Shown one piece after another: positions 26,601-38,600 of a stretch of 64,000 bases of DNA. The stretch spans positions 132,204,716-132,268,715 of the forward strand of contig NC_051068.1 of the NCBI RefSeq assembly GCF_004664715.2, written 5' to 3'. Below the pieces are notes generated by a model. It had not been told where the DNA came from. It saw nothing but the letters and a program-made list of their open reading frames with translations, and ran no database searches. Every line of letters begins with the position of its first letter. Positions within the stretch are counted from its first letter, which is position 1. This DNA comes from Peromyscus leucopus. Lineage: Eukaryota > Chordata > Mammalia > Rodentia > Cricetidae. Made by a program: the position numbers and the translations under genes.

Positions 26601-29600
26601 TCACATGCCAAGAAATATTTTTTCTTTTGCCTCTCCACTCATTTTAATGTTGTAGACATCATTCTTAGCTCCAGCCTGAGGAAGGCAGGGCAGGAATCCG
26701 TCAGACTGACCACACCCCCTCAGCAGGGCTATGGTTTGTAGACCCCTTACCTGGAAACTGTATTACTGCTATTACAACTGCTCTTCAAATTCTGCAGAAA
26801 TGAGTTTCTTTCTTTCTTTTTTTTTCTAAAATGAAAAGTGGCACGCGTCTTTTCACGTTTGAGTATGATGACTAGCTGTCAGTGAGAGCAAATGTCAATG
26901 CCGTAACAGGCTGCCATAACCGGCATAGTTCTCCTACAGCAGGAGAATTTTCTCCCACTTTTTTTTTTCTACATTTCCTCAGCCCTTTCTTTTCAAGCTA
27001 CAAATATTCTCTTTAAAAATCTTTCAAATTGACAGAGGCTTAAATCAATGTTTTCTCCTTCTGTAGCTTGTTTAGGAAAGTTTAATAGCCCTTAGTCACA
27101 TTTATACAAAGCAGTGTTTTTGTAAGGCAGCGGGCTGTTTTAGAATTGAAGTGTGTGCAGAGATCTCACTTAGAAAAGTCGTTCTTATTATGGCCCATCT
27201 TTCTAGCAGACGCTCTAGAGAAGTAAAGGGGCTAATTAGGCCGTCCATGTTTGATGTCTCCTAAGTGGTATTTGAAATACCTTTCATTATTCAGGGAAAG
27301 TGGAGCATTCTTTTTTTTTTTTTTTTCTTAAGCCCTGCTCTATTTTAAAGTCTGAATCTGGGTGTACATTTTAGAACATATTTAGATCTAAATACCACAA
27401 GCCACCATATATAAAACACAATAAGGCAATGTGGCATTTTTTCAGAAAGGTGGGGCATATATCAAGCCAAGCCACACCTTGTGGATACACTCCTAGACTA
27501 ACATGCCATGCTTCTCAGAGCTGTGTGTATGAGTCTTCACACCAGCTGCTGATATGAAAATTTTGAGATGTATTGGTACATTGATACACGGTGAGATATA
27601 GTTAGACCGGAGAGGCCAAGGCCATGGGGCCACTGACACAAACACACTAGCTCCAAGGTCCTCCAAGGCTCCAAGCTGGAGCCAGAGCGTCTCTCTGTTT
27701 CGTGGGATTCGGGTTCTTTCTGTGTCCTTCCCTGTTTTACTCTTGGTATCAAACTCCCTCCATGGGAACCTAGGACACCACCATATCAGGAGGGGAGAAA
27801 AGTCAGTGGGGAAGAGGCAAGATGAGGTCCATTCACGCCACCCCACCCCGTCTTCCGTGCAGATAACTCCACTATCTGTAACTTGGGTTTGGAGTCTACC
27901 ACTGGGGGGTGGGATGTCAGGACTCTGCCAGTCAGCACATTTGGAAACCACTGCCTGGTTTGGTTACATTTGTTTTTTTTTTTTTTTTCTACTCTGTTAC
28001 CCTCAGGGACATAGCCTCTGCCTTCTAAAATCTCACCTGCTAATATTAACTAAGAGCTTTTCTCTTGGGAACTGAGAGTAGTGCCGAGGTCGGGTGCAGT
28101 GTTCATATCAACCACACTGTGATTACCTTTACACCGGTGGTGAGTCCTGGGAACAGATATGCAGGGGGAGCGACTGTCCTGGGCAATAAGAGGAAGCTGG
28201 CCTTGCTCCAGCTCTGAGAGAGTCAGTGCGACAAGCAGGGGTGGGTCTCTGGGATTCTGACCTTGGGGTCTGTGCTGCAAGCCATGGCCTCCGCTGGCTG
28301 TCATGGCCTCATTGCACTAGGGCGACTCCTACAGGACTGGGCAATGTCATCTGGCATGAGAGCTGCTGACAGAGGGGGCTGGGAAAGAAGAGCTGAAGGG
28401 GAGGGATGGACAGGAAAGAAAAGACTGAGGAGAACGCTGACAAGCAGAGAAGGGCCTGGAAGTGAAGTGAATGCCTGAGAAGGAAGACAGCTAGTGGAGA
28501 TCCACCATCATGGGGTCGGGGGAGACAGAGTTACAGAGGGAGAAAGACAGGACGCTGACCCGCTGAACGAGCCACACAGATACTGCTGTGGTTAACAGAG
28601 AAGGACTCGGCTTTCCTACAAATGGTGCCAAAGAAACGAAGAAAAAGGAAGCTCCACTCAAAAAGACAACTCCACCATAAATTAAAAAAAAAAAATAATT
28701 CAGAGAAACCCTGTCTCAAAAAACCAAAATAGTGATGATGATGGTGGCGGTGGTGGTGATTCAAAATGGGGCAGAGACCCAATATAAATCCAAACTGTAA
28801 CACTTCCAGGAGAGAAGCTCTTAGTAACCGTGAGTTTGAGCAGAGGAGTTCTTAAACACGACACAGAAATCACGAACTATCCAAAAGAAGAATAGGCACA
28901 GAGGAGGCCGAGCTGCTAGGGGGCTTAACCTAGCGTGCATGTCCCATGCCCAGCAACCCATACACCAGGTGTGGTGTACACCTGGAATCCCAGCGCTGGG
29001 GAGACGGATGCAGGAGTTCAGGGCTCGCCTCGGCTGCATAGAAAGTTCAAGGCTAGTCTGAGTTACGCAAGAGTGAGGAGAGAGGAGGGAGGAGGCGGGA
29101 GGTGGGAGGATAATGACGGTAAAATGGTAGTCAGCACAGCTGTCCATCTCATCTGTCAAGAAACAAAGGAAAAGGAGTTCAAAGCGAAGAACTGAATTTG
29201 GGTTAGACTGGCAAACAGCCTCCCATTGGACTAGGTGTCTGCGGGGGTGGGGAAAGTTCGGGCATCTCTATGCCTGGAAATCAGATACAAAAAGGCCAAG
29301 GCCTGTTCTCTTTACTCCGTTTGATGGTAAGGAGGCTAGGGAAGCTGGCAGACGATCAAATGTGCTTGTCCTGCTCAGAGCCCAGAGTACCTCCCTGCAG
29401 CTCGGAGGCGGCTGTGGTCCATCACTGCTTCCTAAAAGCCTCATCCATCTTCACTAAGACCCAGGACAGAGGCAGGGAGAGGTTTCTGCCTTTTGTAGTG
29501 GACACCCAGCCTAAGGCTGCGTGGTACTTCACTTGCAGAGTGGGGTAATACAACACCAAACCTCGTCATTTCTCATTTCCTTCTCTCTGCTTCGTAAATA

Positions 29601-32600
29601 CCGAATGTGTGTACAGCTGAAAAACAATTGTGTCACCTCACACATTCATGAACACAAAAGTCATTTGTTTATGCTGTGTGCAACCATGTGAGCCTGGCTT
29701 CAGAGGCAAAGGGAACCAAGGGAATTTGAGATGTGTATGCAGAAGTAAGAAACACACGCGTGCGACATGTATACAACAGTAAGAAATTCAGAAAATGCCG
29801 ACACTCAGAAAAGGACAGCCTTGATAACTGAGTGCCCATGGATACCACCAGCTGATAGAACAGGGACAGTGCGGGCTGTAGGCTGTTGGCGCCAGCCGCC
29901 AATCAATCCTGCAAGGTGAAGTAGCATCTCCAGCTTCCAGGCCAGGAGACAGAGTCTTGGAGGAGGCTCATGGTCAGTGTCAGAACCAGGACCCCCACAA
30001 ACTCAGTCCATTTGCCCCCCACAACCAAGCCCTACCAGCCACAAACTCAGAACTACCACTAGGCCTGTCCCCAGCAGTTTTCAGATCCAGACAGGCTAGC
30101 TTACTTGACAGGGGAAGACTTGCTTATGGCAGACTTGGAAAGGACAAGAAGTACATAGAGGCCGCCAGAAGCCATGACTATGACTCCTGTGGTTTCAGGC
30201 CAGAGAAGCCTTGGCTGGGTGGTCTGACTCCCCTCCTCTCCTTAGGCAAGTCAGTGGTCCCGACTTCTGGTCCTGAAGGCTGGTTTGTGTCAGTGTGGCT
30301 GGCAAGGAAGTCTGGAGCCTCCTGCTCCCTACCAACACCTTTGAGGGACCCAACTGAAGTCTTTCTTCCCAAGGGACCCTGATGCTAACCAACCAGAAAA
30401 CCTACCTTCTGTGTTTCTCACTGTCCTCACCCAGTTCCTCATGATAACGCCTCCCCACCCATGTGCAGGGCATCTGCCCCAGCTCTGATGGTGACTTTAG
30501 ATCAGCACCCTTCGAAGTACAAAATCCACTGGTAGGCCTGCAGCACGCTAACAGACGCTTCTGCACTGATCTGAAGACATGCAGAATTTGTCTTTTCCAA
30601 ACCTTAGAGGGAAATCACAAAATCCTATAGGTTTTTATTCTTGCACACGAGGATGGGCTTTTGACCAATCAGTCAAGTAGAACCTCCGGTTCTTAAAATG
30701 TGTTTTTTATGAACCCCAATAATTGTGTTACTCTGTTTCCTTAGACTTCATCTTCTCGAGTCTATTGTGACAGCTAACTATCTGGATGGTACCTGGCAAC
30801 TGTCTGGCCACACCCACTCTAACAAAGCCACACCCCCTGATAGTGCCACTCCCTTTGGGATTATGGGTGCCAATTACATTCAGACTATCACTAGACCCTA
30901 GGTTGGCAGAGAGTTGGGATGGTGCAAACTGGGAAAAACACAACCAGTGTTGTTCAGTCACGGTTGTTCATTTAACGAACACACTTTGTCGAGTATTTGG
31001 TTCTAACTTACTTTTTTATTTTTATTTGTTGTCATTTTAAGCTTTGGCTTCCTTTTCCATTTTTTTTTTTTCCTTCCAGCAGAAGTGGAAATAGGTGTAG
31101 AAAGTGAGCTATGGGGTGATACCAATACCATTTGAAAACCACCAGTCTCCTGGGAGAATCTCCCAGAAAAGGTCAGCTCCTCCGTTGGGTGTCACAGCCG
31201 TTGGCCTCTGCGCCTTCCTTCTTTGTGTAACTCAAGCTGGCCACTCAACCCCAGGAGATTTACAGGTTGAAAGAGTTGGGTTAAATAACCCCCACATCCA
31301 TAGAGAGCCTTCTGACCCTTGTTGGACTAGCCAGCTCAGAGCAGAGGCTTGTAGATGCCAGCCGGCTCCATCATGTGCCTGACAAATAAGTACGCTTGTG
31401 GCTCAGAAAGACAGAGAGCTGCCCGGGTTTCCATGAGAATGCCAGGAAGGTTCAGACAGTTTCATTCATTTGAGTGCAGAAAAAAAAAGCTTGCTGCTTC
31501 CTGGAGATCAGCTCATCTCCTATCGGCTCATCACCACCCACCTGCCTGCTAGTCATTTTTATTAGTGAACATAAAGTCCATCTGTCTTCCAAGGTTTTTT
31601 AGTCAACCTGACTTGTAAAATCTAAAGGCCTTCTGTCCCCAGGTCCTTGCAGTTAGCTCTGCCCTAGTGACGGCCTTTCTTTCCATCCATGAATAGCGTC
31701 AGTACTCCGTGACTTTTCCATGTCAGGTTTGGGTTCCTCACAAGCCAGGGGTGGCAGATCACCACTGAAACTTCTTTTCCTTCCTCAGAGCAGCGTGTGC
31801 ATCTCAGGGGAGGGATGCAATGAACTGTGGGAAATCCCTTTAGCAAGACTCTGAGAATGATGGAAAGAGGCCTAAGAGAAAGTTCTTTTAGTCACCAAGG
31901 TGGCCCTAATAGTAACCCTGGTCATAGAGCACCCAGGCAGCCTCTCTATCTATAGCAGAGGTGGCCCTGCTTCCCTGCTAGCTGGCTCAGAGCTATCCCT
32001 GGGCAGCCAGCTGTTGCTGGAGCTCGAGAGATGCCTCCTGCTTGTGCATTTTAGAGGGAAGCGCGGATGTGTGACCATATCGACGGTTTGCATGAAGGCT
32101 CCTATATGAACGGTGATAATCCCTTTGCAGCTGTCTCCCAGCAAATGCTATTACCCCTGCTTTAGATAGAAAGGAATTAAGGCTCCTCTTTGTCAGAGGC
32201 CCCAGTCTGTCTGGAAGAAAACCAGCTGAATCCCCGTGCTTCCTGGTGTGTGTGTGGCTCAGGAGCTGCTGCTGGGTAAGAAGGGCTTTGTGTGCCTGCC
32301 CAGGCCCGGCTTACACCTGCTGTGAGCATACTGCAAGTGTCAGGGCTTCAGAGGGCGAGGCCCTAGTGGGCTCTTCGCTAAGTGGGCCCTGGTGCACCCT
32401 CAGGGAGCAGCAGCTGCCACCGTGGGCGAGACTCTGAGGTCCTTCCTGATTTGAGATTCCATTTTAAGGGGGAAACAATTGAAGTTTATTAAATGAAGGA
32501 TTGCATCACTCTCAGGAAGGAAGGGGAGTGATGCCGGGGTATTGGGGGAAGCAGGCACCTCTGCGGGGAAGTAGTGACTGTATTCAGCACAAATGGCTTT

Positions 32601-35600
32601 GACTCCCACCCCCCACCCCAGGATGCTGCTGCCAGACACAAGGATGCCTGCTGTGTGCTCGGTGCTTACCAATGCTGTGCTGGGTACTCTTGTTTCACCT
32701 GCATTAACTACAGCCTCACCCACGAGCCCTTGAGAGGTGCACTGTTATTATCCTCTTCCAAACAGATGATAACACTTTGACGCTAAGACGTTAAGACAGA
32801 AGGAAAGGGAGCGTTGCCTCTTGAGGTTCAGAAGACACAAAAGGCCTTTCTTCTTCCTTCTTATCAAAGTTGAGAGCGTCAAGCCTGAAAATATCACCTC
32901 GAATACCAAATCGGCTGGCTGGTAAATGGATCCCAGAAACAGCTTGTTAATGGTTCCCCCTAAATCAGAAGGGCCAAGCCACCTTCTTGCAGGCCTTACT
33001 CACAGAATGGGGAGCTGCAGCTGAAAAAGTGGTAGTTTTGTGACAGCAAGACCCCACCACCACCACCACAAGAGAGCCAGGAGAGGACTGAGCAAGCTGC
33101 GCTCTGCTCCCCATTCCACACACACTAGCTCCTGACGTCTGCCTCCTCCCCATGGAGGAATGAGGTATGTTCTCCTAAAAGAGATTCTTGGCCATTTAAC
33201 AACAAAAGCAGGATGACCTGGTTGACCTTGACCTTGACTCCAGGATGGAAACTTGGGTTTTCATCAGTCCTGGGGCACTCCTTCCGCAGGCTAGGTCCTC
33301 AGAACCTCAGCCTTTCAGACATCAGGAGAAACCTTCCCTTCATTATAGCAAAATCTGTAGGCCAGAGGACTTGTTACCCATCCAAGGGTACATGGTGAGC
33401 AGAGTTCTTTCATCCTCCTCCCTATCCTGTGTCTTCTCCTGCCTTCCACACTTCACTGGGAGGCTAAGGATAGGCAAGTGTGTCCCCACCAAAGAACTAT
33501 ATGCAGATTGTCCCCTTCACAGGGGCAACATGGAAGACAGACCTGTGCTCCAAAGGCAGAAGGGTAAGGAATGTTTGGGTCCTTGGAGGGCCAGGATCTC
33601 CCTGTAATAATGGGACCAGACTCTCAGCTTCCTGCTCTAAGACCCTCCTATCCCTCTTCTTCCCTTCTTCTAGAAGATAGCTGCCCCATCTACCAGTGTT
33701 CTCTCTTCCTTATCCCTTACCTCTCTTGGAATCTGCGTCCGTATTTCCATTCCCCCAGGACTGGGCTAGAACAAGAAGAATTCAGTTTAAGGCAGATAGT
33801 TCTGGATCTGAGTCATGTACTGTGGGACCTGAGATGGTTCCTTTCACCCCATTAGCCTCTGTTTCCTCACATATAAAGCAAAAGTCTCAATGGCTACCTC
33901 ATGGACATGAGGGATGATTAAATAAGCTAACACACCAATATTTAAGTGTGCCGTCTTCCTCTACTTACGTGTTCTATACATGTTATTTGCTATAATGAAG
34001 GTAAGGTATCTCCCGAGGACCTAGTCCGTGGAAAGAATGCCCCCAGCGCACTAGTGAAAATCTAAGTTTGAATCCTGGAGTGGGGGGTCACCTGGATTCT
34101 CCTGGTTTTATTGCACAAGGGGGGGGGAGGGAGGGGAGGGTTTAATTACTTTCACTTACTGATTCACCAAATATTAGAAGTCTGTGCGCCTGGAGAAGTT
34201 GATGGTTAAAGTGCCCGTTTCCCGGGGTTAATTTAAGCACTTTTGCAAAGCTCTTAGTTCTGTGGCTGACATGTATAGATAAAACAGAAGGCATTAACAT
34301 TGCCGTCACCAACCCATCACTGAGTGTGGGAGCTCCTGGTTGTATCCTGTAGCATTCCAAGATTGCTGAGTTCACGAGGTTATTCATCAAATCCTCTCTG
34401 TTGAGGGGTGTCAGTATCCATGGAGGGCTTCTCCTACAAATGGTTTTCTCTTCCCCAACCCCAGCCTCTACCACTGTATTCACGACTCATTGAGAGAGCA
34501 GAGCTGCTCAGAGGACCACTTTCGCTTCTCACATTCCTAAGCAGACTGATGTTTCCCCCAACTCCAGGGTCCAGCACTTATATCCACATCTGAGATCAGG
34601 ATACAGGGTGTGACTGTGGCTGGAGACTGAGAGAATCGGCCCACCTGACCCAGTAGTTCTAGGAGGCAGACTTGTCTGACCCTGTCTCCTCTGCATCAAG
34701 CCTTAGTCACCGCATCAATTTCTGGTCACTCTCATTTTTTGTTTTTCAAGACAGAGCCTCACTATGTAGCCCTGGCTGTCCTGTAACTCGCTATGTAGAC
34801 CTGGCTGGCCTTGAACTCACAGAGATCCACCTGCCTCTGCCTCCCGAGTGCTGGGATTAAAGGCGTGTGTCACTAGGAACTTTGGTGACATGGCCTAGCA
34901 AGGGTCAAGGGTAGCTAGGACTGTTTTCAGAAACACAAGCCTAAGAAGTCACCCTACTCAAGGGGCCATCAGTTCTTAATTATGACACACTCTGCACAAT
35001 TCTGAGCTTCAAATAAAACACAAGGCCACCAATTTATGCTCTTACCTTCCCATCAAAACTTCTCTTAGATATGCTGGAAGTAGCAGATGGGACCACTTGG
35101 GTTTTTAATATGATATATCTATGAAAACTACCCCTGAAGTCAGCAAAACCCAGTTTCCTCATAAATAAGGAGATGCTGTGACAAACACCGTTTGAATGTG
35201 GGGGACCTGACAGCCAAAGAAGCAGATCTTCTCCTACATTCTTCCCCTCAGCAGCTTTGTGTCTGTGGTAGGTGCCCTGATTGTCTGCATCCGAAGATAG
35301 ACTATCTTCTGTGTTCACAGGTAGGGAGGAGGGAGGGTGCTCAGGATGCAAGAAGGATGTTTGACAGTCCGACACTACCTCAAAAAATGTAAAAACTATA
35401 AATTATTGTTGATGTCTCCCAAACTTGTTTAGCATGGGAAATGGAATTAAACAATTAAATAGCTCCTACCACAAATCTAATCTTCCTTGTAATAGGGAGC
35501 AGGCTTCTTCATACCATCTGCCTTTGAGTCTTCTTCTGCAAAAATGCTACCATCAGGGGCTCCTTGAGACTCCTCCAAAGTTCTTACCTCCCTTCCTTCT

Positions 35601-38600
35601 CCCACCTTCTAAGCAAGGCATCAGCTGTGGGTAGGTTCCTCAGCTGTCCTTCCTCCGTTATCTCTGTCCTGGATATTGCAGGAAGTGCTTGGTCAGAGGC
35701 TAGAGAATGCACTCACAAGAAAAACAAATGAGAGGAGGTGCGAGGCAGCATGATTAGGAATACAAAAGTTTTGATTTGGCAGTCACTAATTCATGAGGGA
35801 ATCCCACGAGGCTCTCACCTCCTGAGCTTCATATTTGAGTGATTTTCACATGATTTGTGAGTCAAATACCAAAACTCAGATGTGTGAGAATCACTGTATC
35901 GTGTCTCATAACCCAAGATCTTACATTGGGCTCCCATTTCATTGGATGGGCAGAAAAATGAATTGCTATTCTTGGGCTTTTAAGCAAGGTTTCAGGTGTT
36001 CCCAGGCATCAGCTGGCTCAGGCTGCTCTTAGGAAAACCAAGTTCTTGCCTTCATGGCTCTTTGAGCCCTCTCTAGGAAATGGGATTCTTTTCGAAAACC
36101 ACGACATATGGTCTTATGTGCCTAGATGTATGAGAGGTAGATTACCACCGTCCTGGTCATCTAGAAGAACACAATTCTGCAACTTCTTCTTTCTTAGACA
36201 AATAGAGGCCCTAGAGGTGGTCATGGAAGGCCCTTAACATTTTCTTGCTCTGCTAAGATAAAAACAACCTAAACCTCTCATCAGAACCCACCAACCTCTG
36301 TCCCCCAGCCCAGTGAGGTTTTTCCTTCTGCAGGTGGAGAAAGACCAGAGCACACATCTGCTACTGTAAGACATTCAGACCATACTGGGAAACTCTTCCC
36401 TTCACTTTCCCCCATTGCAGGGAAGCGCTCAAATGGTTAAAAGCTGGGGGGGGGGGGAGAAATGCTAGTAAAAGTGGTAGATGGATTATCTTCTTGCCCT
36501 CACTCTGTGCTTAGCACCTGGGGGGGGGGGGGGCTAGAGCCTGAGTCCTGCAGGGAGGAGAGAAAGGAGGAAATCATGGGAATGAGAGCAGTTAACAGGC
36601 ACGCGCCTGGCAGAGACCGTGGGCGGCCCTTCTGCTCAGGGACTCATCTCTCTAGACATTAGGAAACAAATTCTCTGAAAAGCAGGCGAGGGGATGGTGT
36701 CGGTAAATTTAGTTCCATTGGATTCCTTAGGTAGGTGGGGCGAGGGAGTTTCTAAAAGCTCTGACAGTTGGAGCCAGGCTTGGAGGACAGTTGTGGTTTC
36801 GCCCTCCCACCCTTTGCCTGTCACAGAATGCTTCGGCTGGCACAGGGCTGGAGTAAGCGCCGCATCAGTGAGGTTGCATTAGCTGAGGAATGAGACAGCT
36901 GTGCTAAATGACTTCATCGCGATGCGTCCCAGCGTGAGTGGAGACGTGGTCTTGGCGTGTTCGCCATGCCACACTTCTCACCATAAGAGGGACACCGAAA
37001 AAGTTTGGGGAGGTCCAAGGGACGAGAAGCTGCTGCTCTCATAAAGCGCCCTATTCTAGTCTGTATCTGGGAGCTTGACCAAAGCAGACCTTCCACACAT
37101 GTCTATGGCCTAAAGGAGGACCATGAGGCCCATGTGGTCCTCACACGGCCCCGGGTCCCTGCTGAATTCAGGTAGCAAAGAATAGCTGGGAATCTGAAAG
37201 GGGGGGGGGGGAGTACTAGTTCAAAAGAGCTGCCCTTGTCTGGAACTGATGTTTTGAGAACAGTTTTCTGAGCAGATGTATCAATGGAAAGGGGAGGTTG
37301 ACATGGGAAGACCAGTAGCCAGGCTTTGGACGTTCAGAAAGAAAACATCTGTCATACAAAAAGCCATCATAATTAAATGCTACAGTACTAGCATAAACAA
37401 ATATGGTAGATAGCTATATAGACTTTTGCAGCAGAATAGAGAGGCTAGAAATAAATTGTCTCATAGATGGCTAGAGACACCAAATTATATCATAGAGAGA
37501 GGACAATCTTTCCAACAGATGTTCTTGAGAAAACTGGGCATCTACATGCAGAAGACTCTCACTGTGTGACATTCAAAAACCAACTCATAATGAATTTTAA
37601 CCTGAAAGACCTAAAACTATAAATCCCCAGGCTGGAGAGATGGCTCAGTGGTTAAGAGCACTGGCTTCTCTTCGAGAGAACCTGGATTTGATTCCTAGAA
37701 CCTACATCCCAGCTCATAACTACCTGCAACCCCAGATGGAGATCCTTTCCTGGCCTCTTTGAACAGTGCACACATGTAAAGCACTAACATGCAGGACAAA
37801 TACCCATACACATTCAATAACTGAAGTAGATTAAAATGTTTTAAAAACTGTAAAATGTTCTTCTTTCTGAAAGAAAACACAGGAAGGGAGCAGAAGGCAT
37901 TGGATATGGCACCAGTTGTCTATATGTGACCACAATATATACATATCTGCCTTAAACTCAAGAACTGACTGCACACCATAGGCAACAATCTGCAAAGTGA
38001 TCCACAGAGGAAAAGGCCCATCTTGAAGGGGAAAAAATGACCACAAGTCACATGTAACAAAGGATTAACATCACCAATGTATAAAGAACTTCAGCTCAAC
38101 TACAATGAACCAAAGAATTTAATTTTTTTTAAATGGGCAAAGGATTTGAAAAGACATATGTCCAAAGAATCTACAGAAATAGTCAATAAATGCACAATAA
38201 TATACTCAGCACCACGAATCATTAGGGAAACGTAAATCAAAGCCATGAGATGTCACCTCATGCCTATGAGGTAGTTGACTCTTAATAGATCAAACAATTA
38301 AGAGTGTCACCAAGGATGCGAAGTTGGAGCCTGTGTATACTATTGGAATATAAAATCATGGGAAACAACATGAAGTTTCCTCAAAAACATTAAAAACAGA
38401 ATTATCATACAATCCAGCACCCCTACTTCTGGAATCCATCCAAAGGAATCCAAAGCAGAATCTCAAAGAGCTGTGTACACAACCATGCTCATCCCAGCAT
38501 TACTCATAATAGCCAATGGCAGAGGAAAACAACATATTCGTGCATGGATGAATAGAAAAGGGGAATGATTATATACCTACAGAGGAATATTGTAAAGCCT

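Larger units (their letters stand above)
26363..36439 (+). other. Slc44a3 intron e-f, first part
   Basis: No coding exon was recognised. 26540-26770 resembles an old mammal-wide repeat (TTTCAATAAAACTTTACTGG to GGCTATGGTTTGTAGACCCC; family not assigned). 26800-28690 and 29070-34700 are notably poor in SINEs; the second stretch holds two MIR-like remnants. Part of 30720-30905 may be an old repeat. Confidence 0.6.

Noticed and set aside
27493..27951. 152-codon minus-strand frame
   Set aside because: No recognisable family or domain and no supporting splice context.
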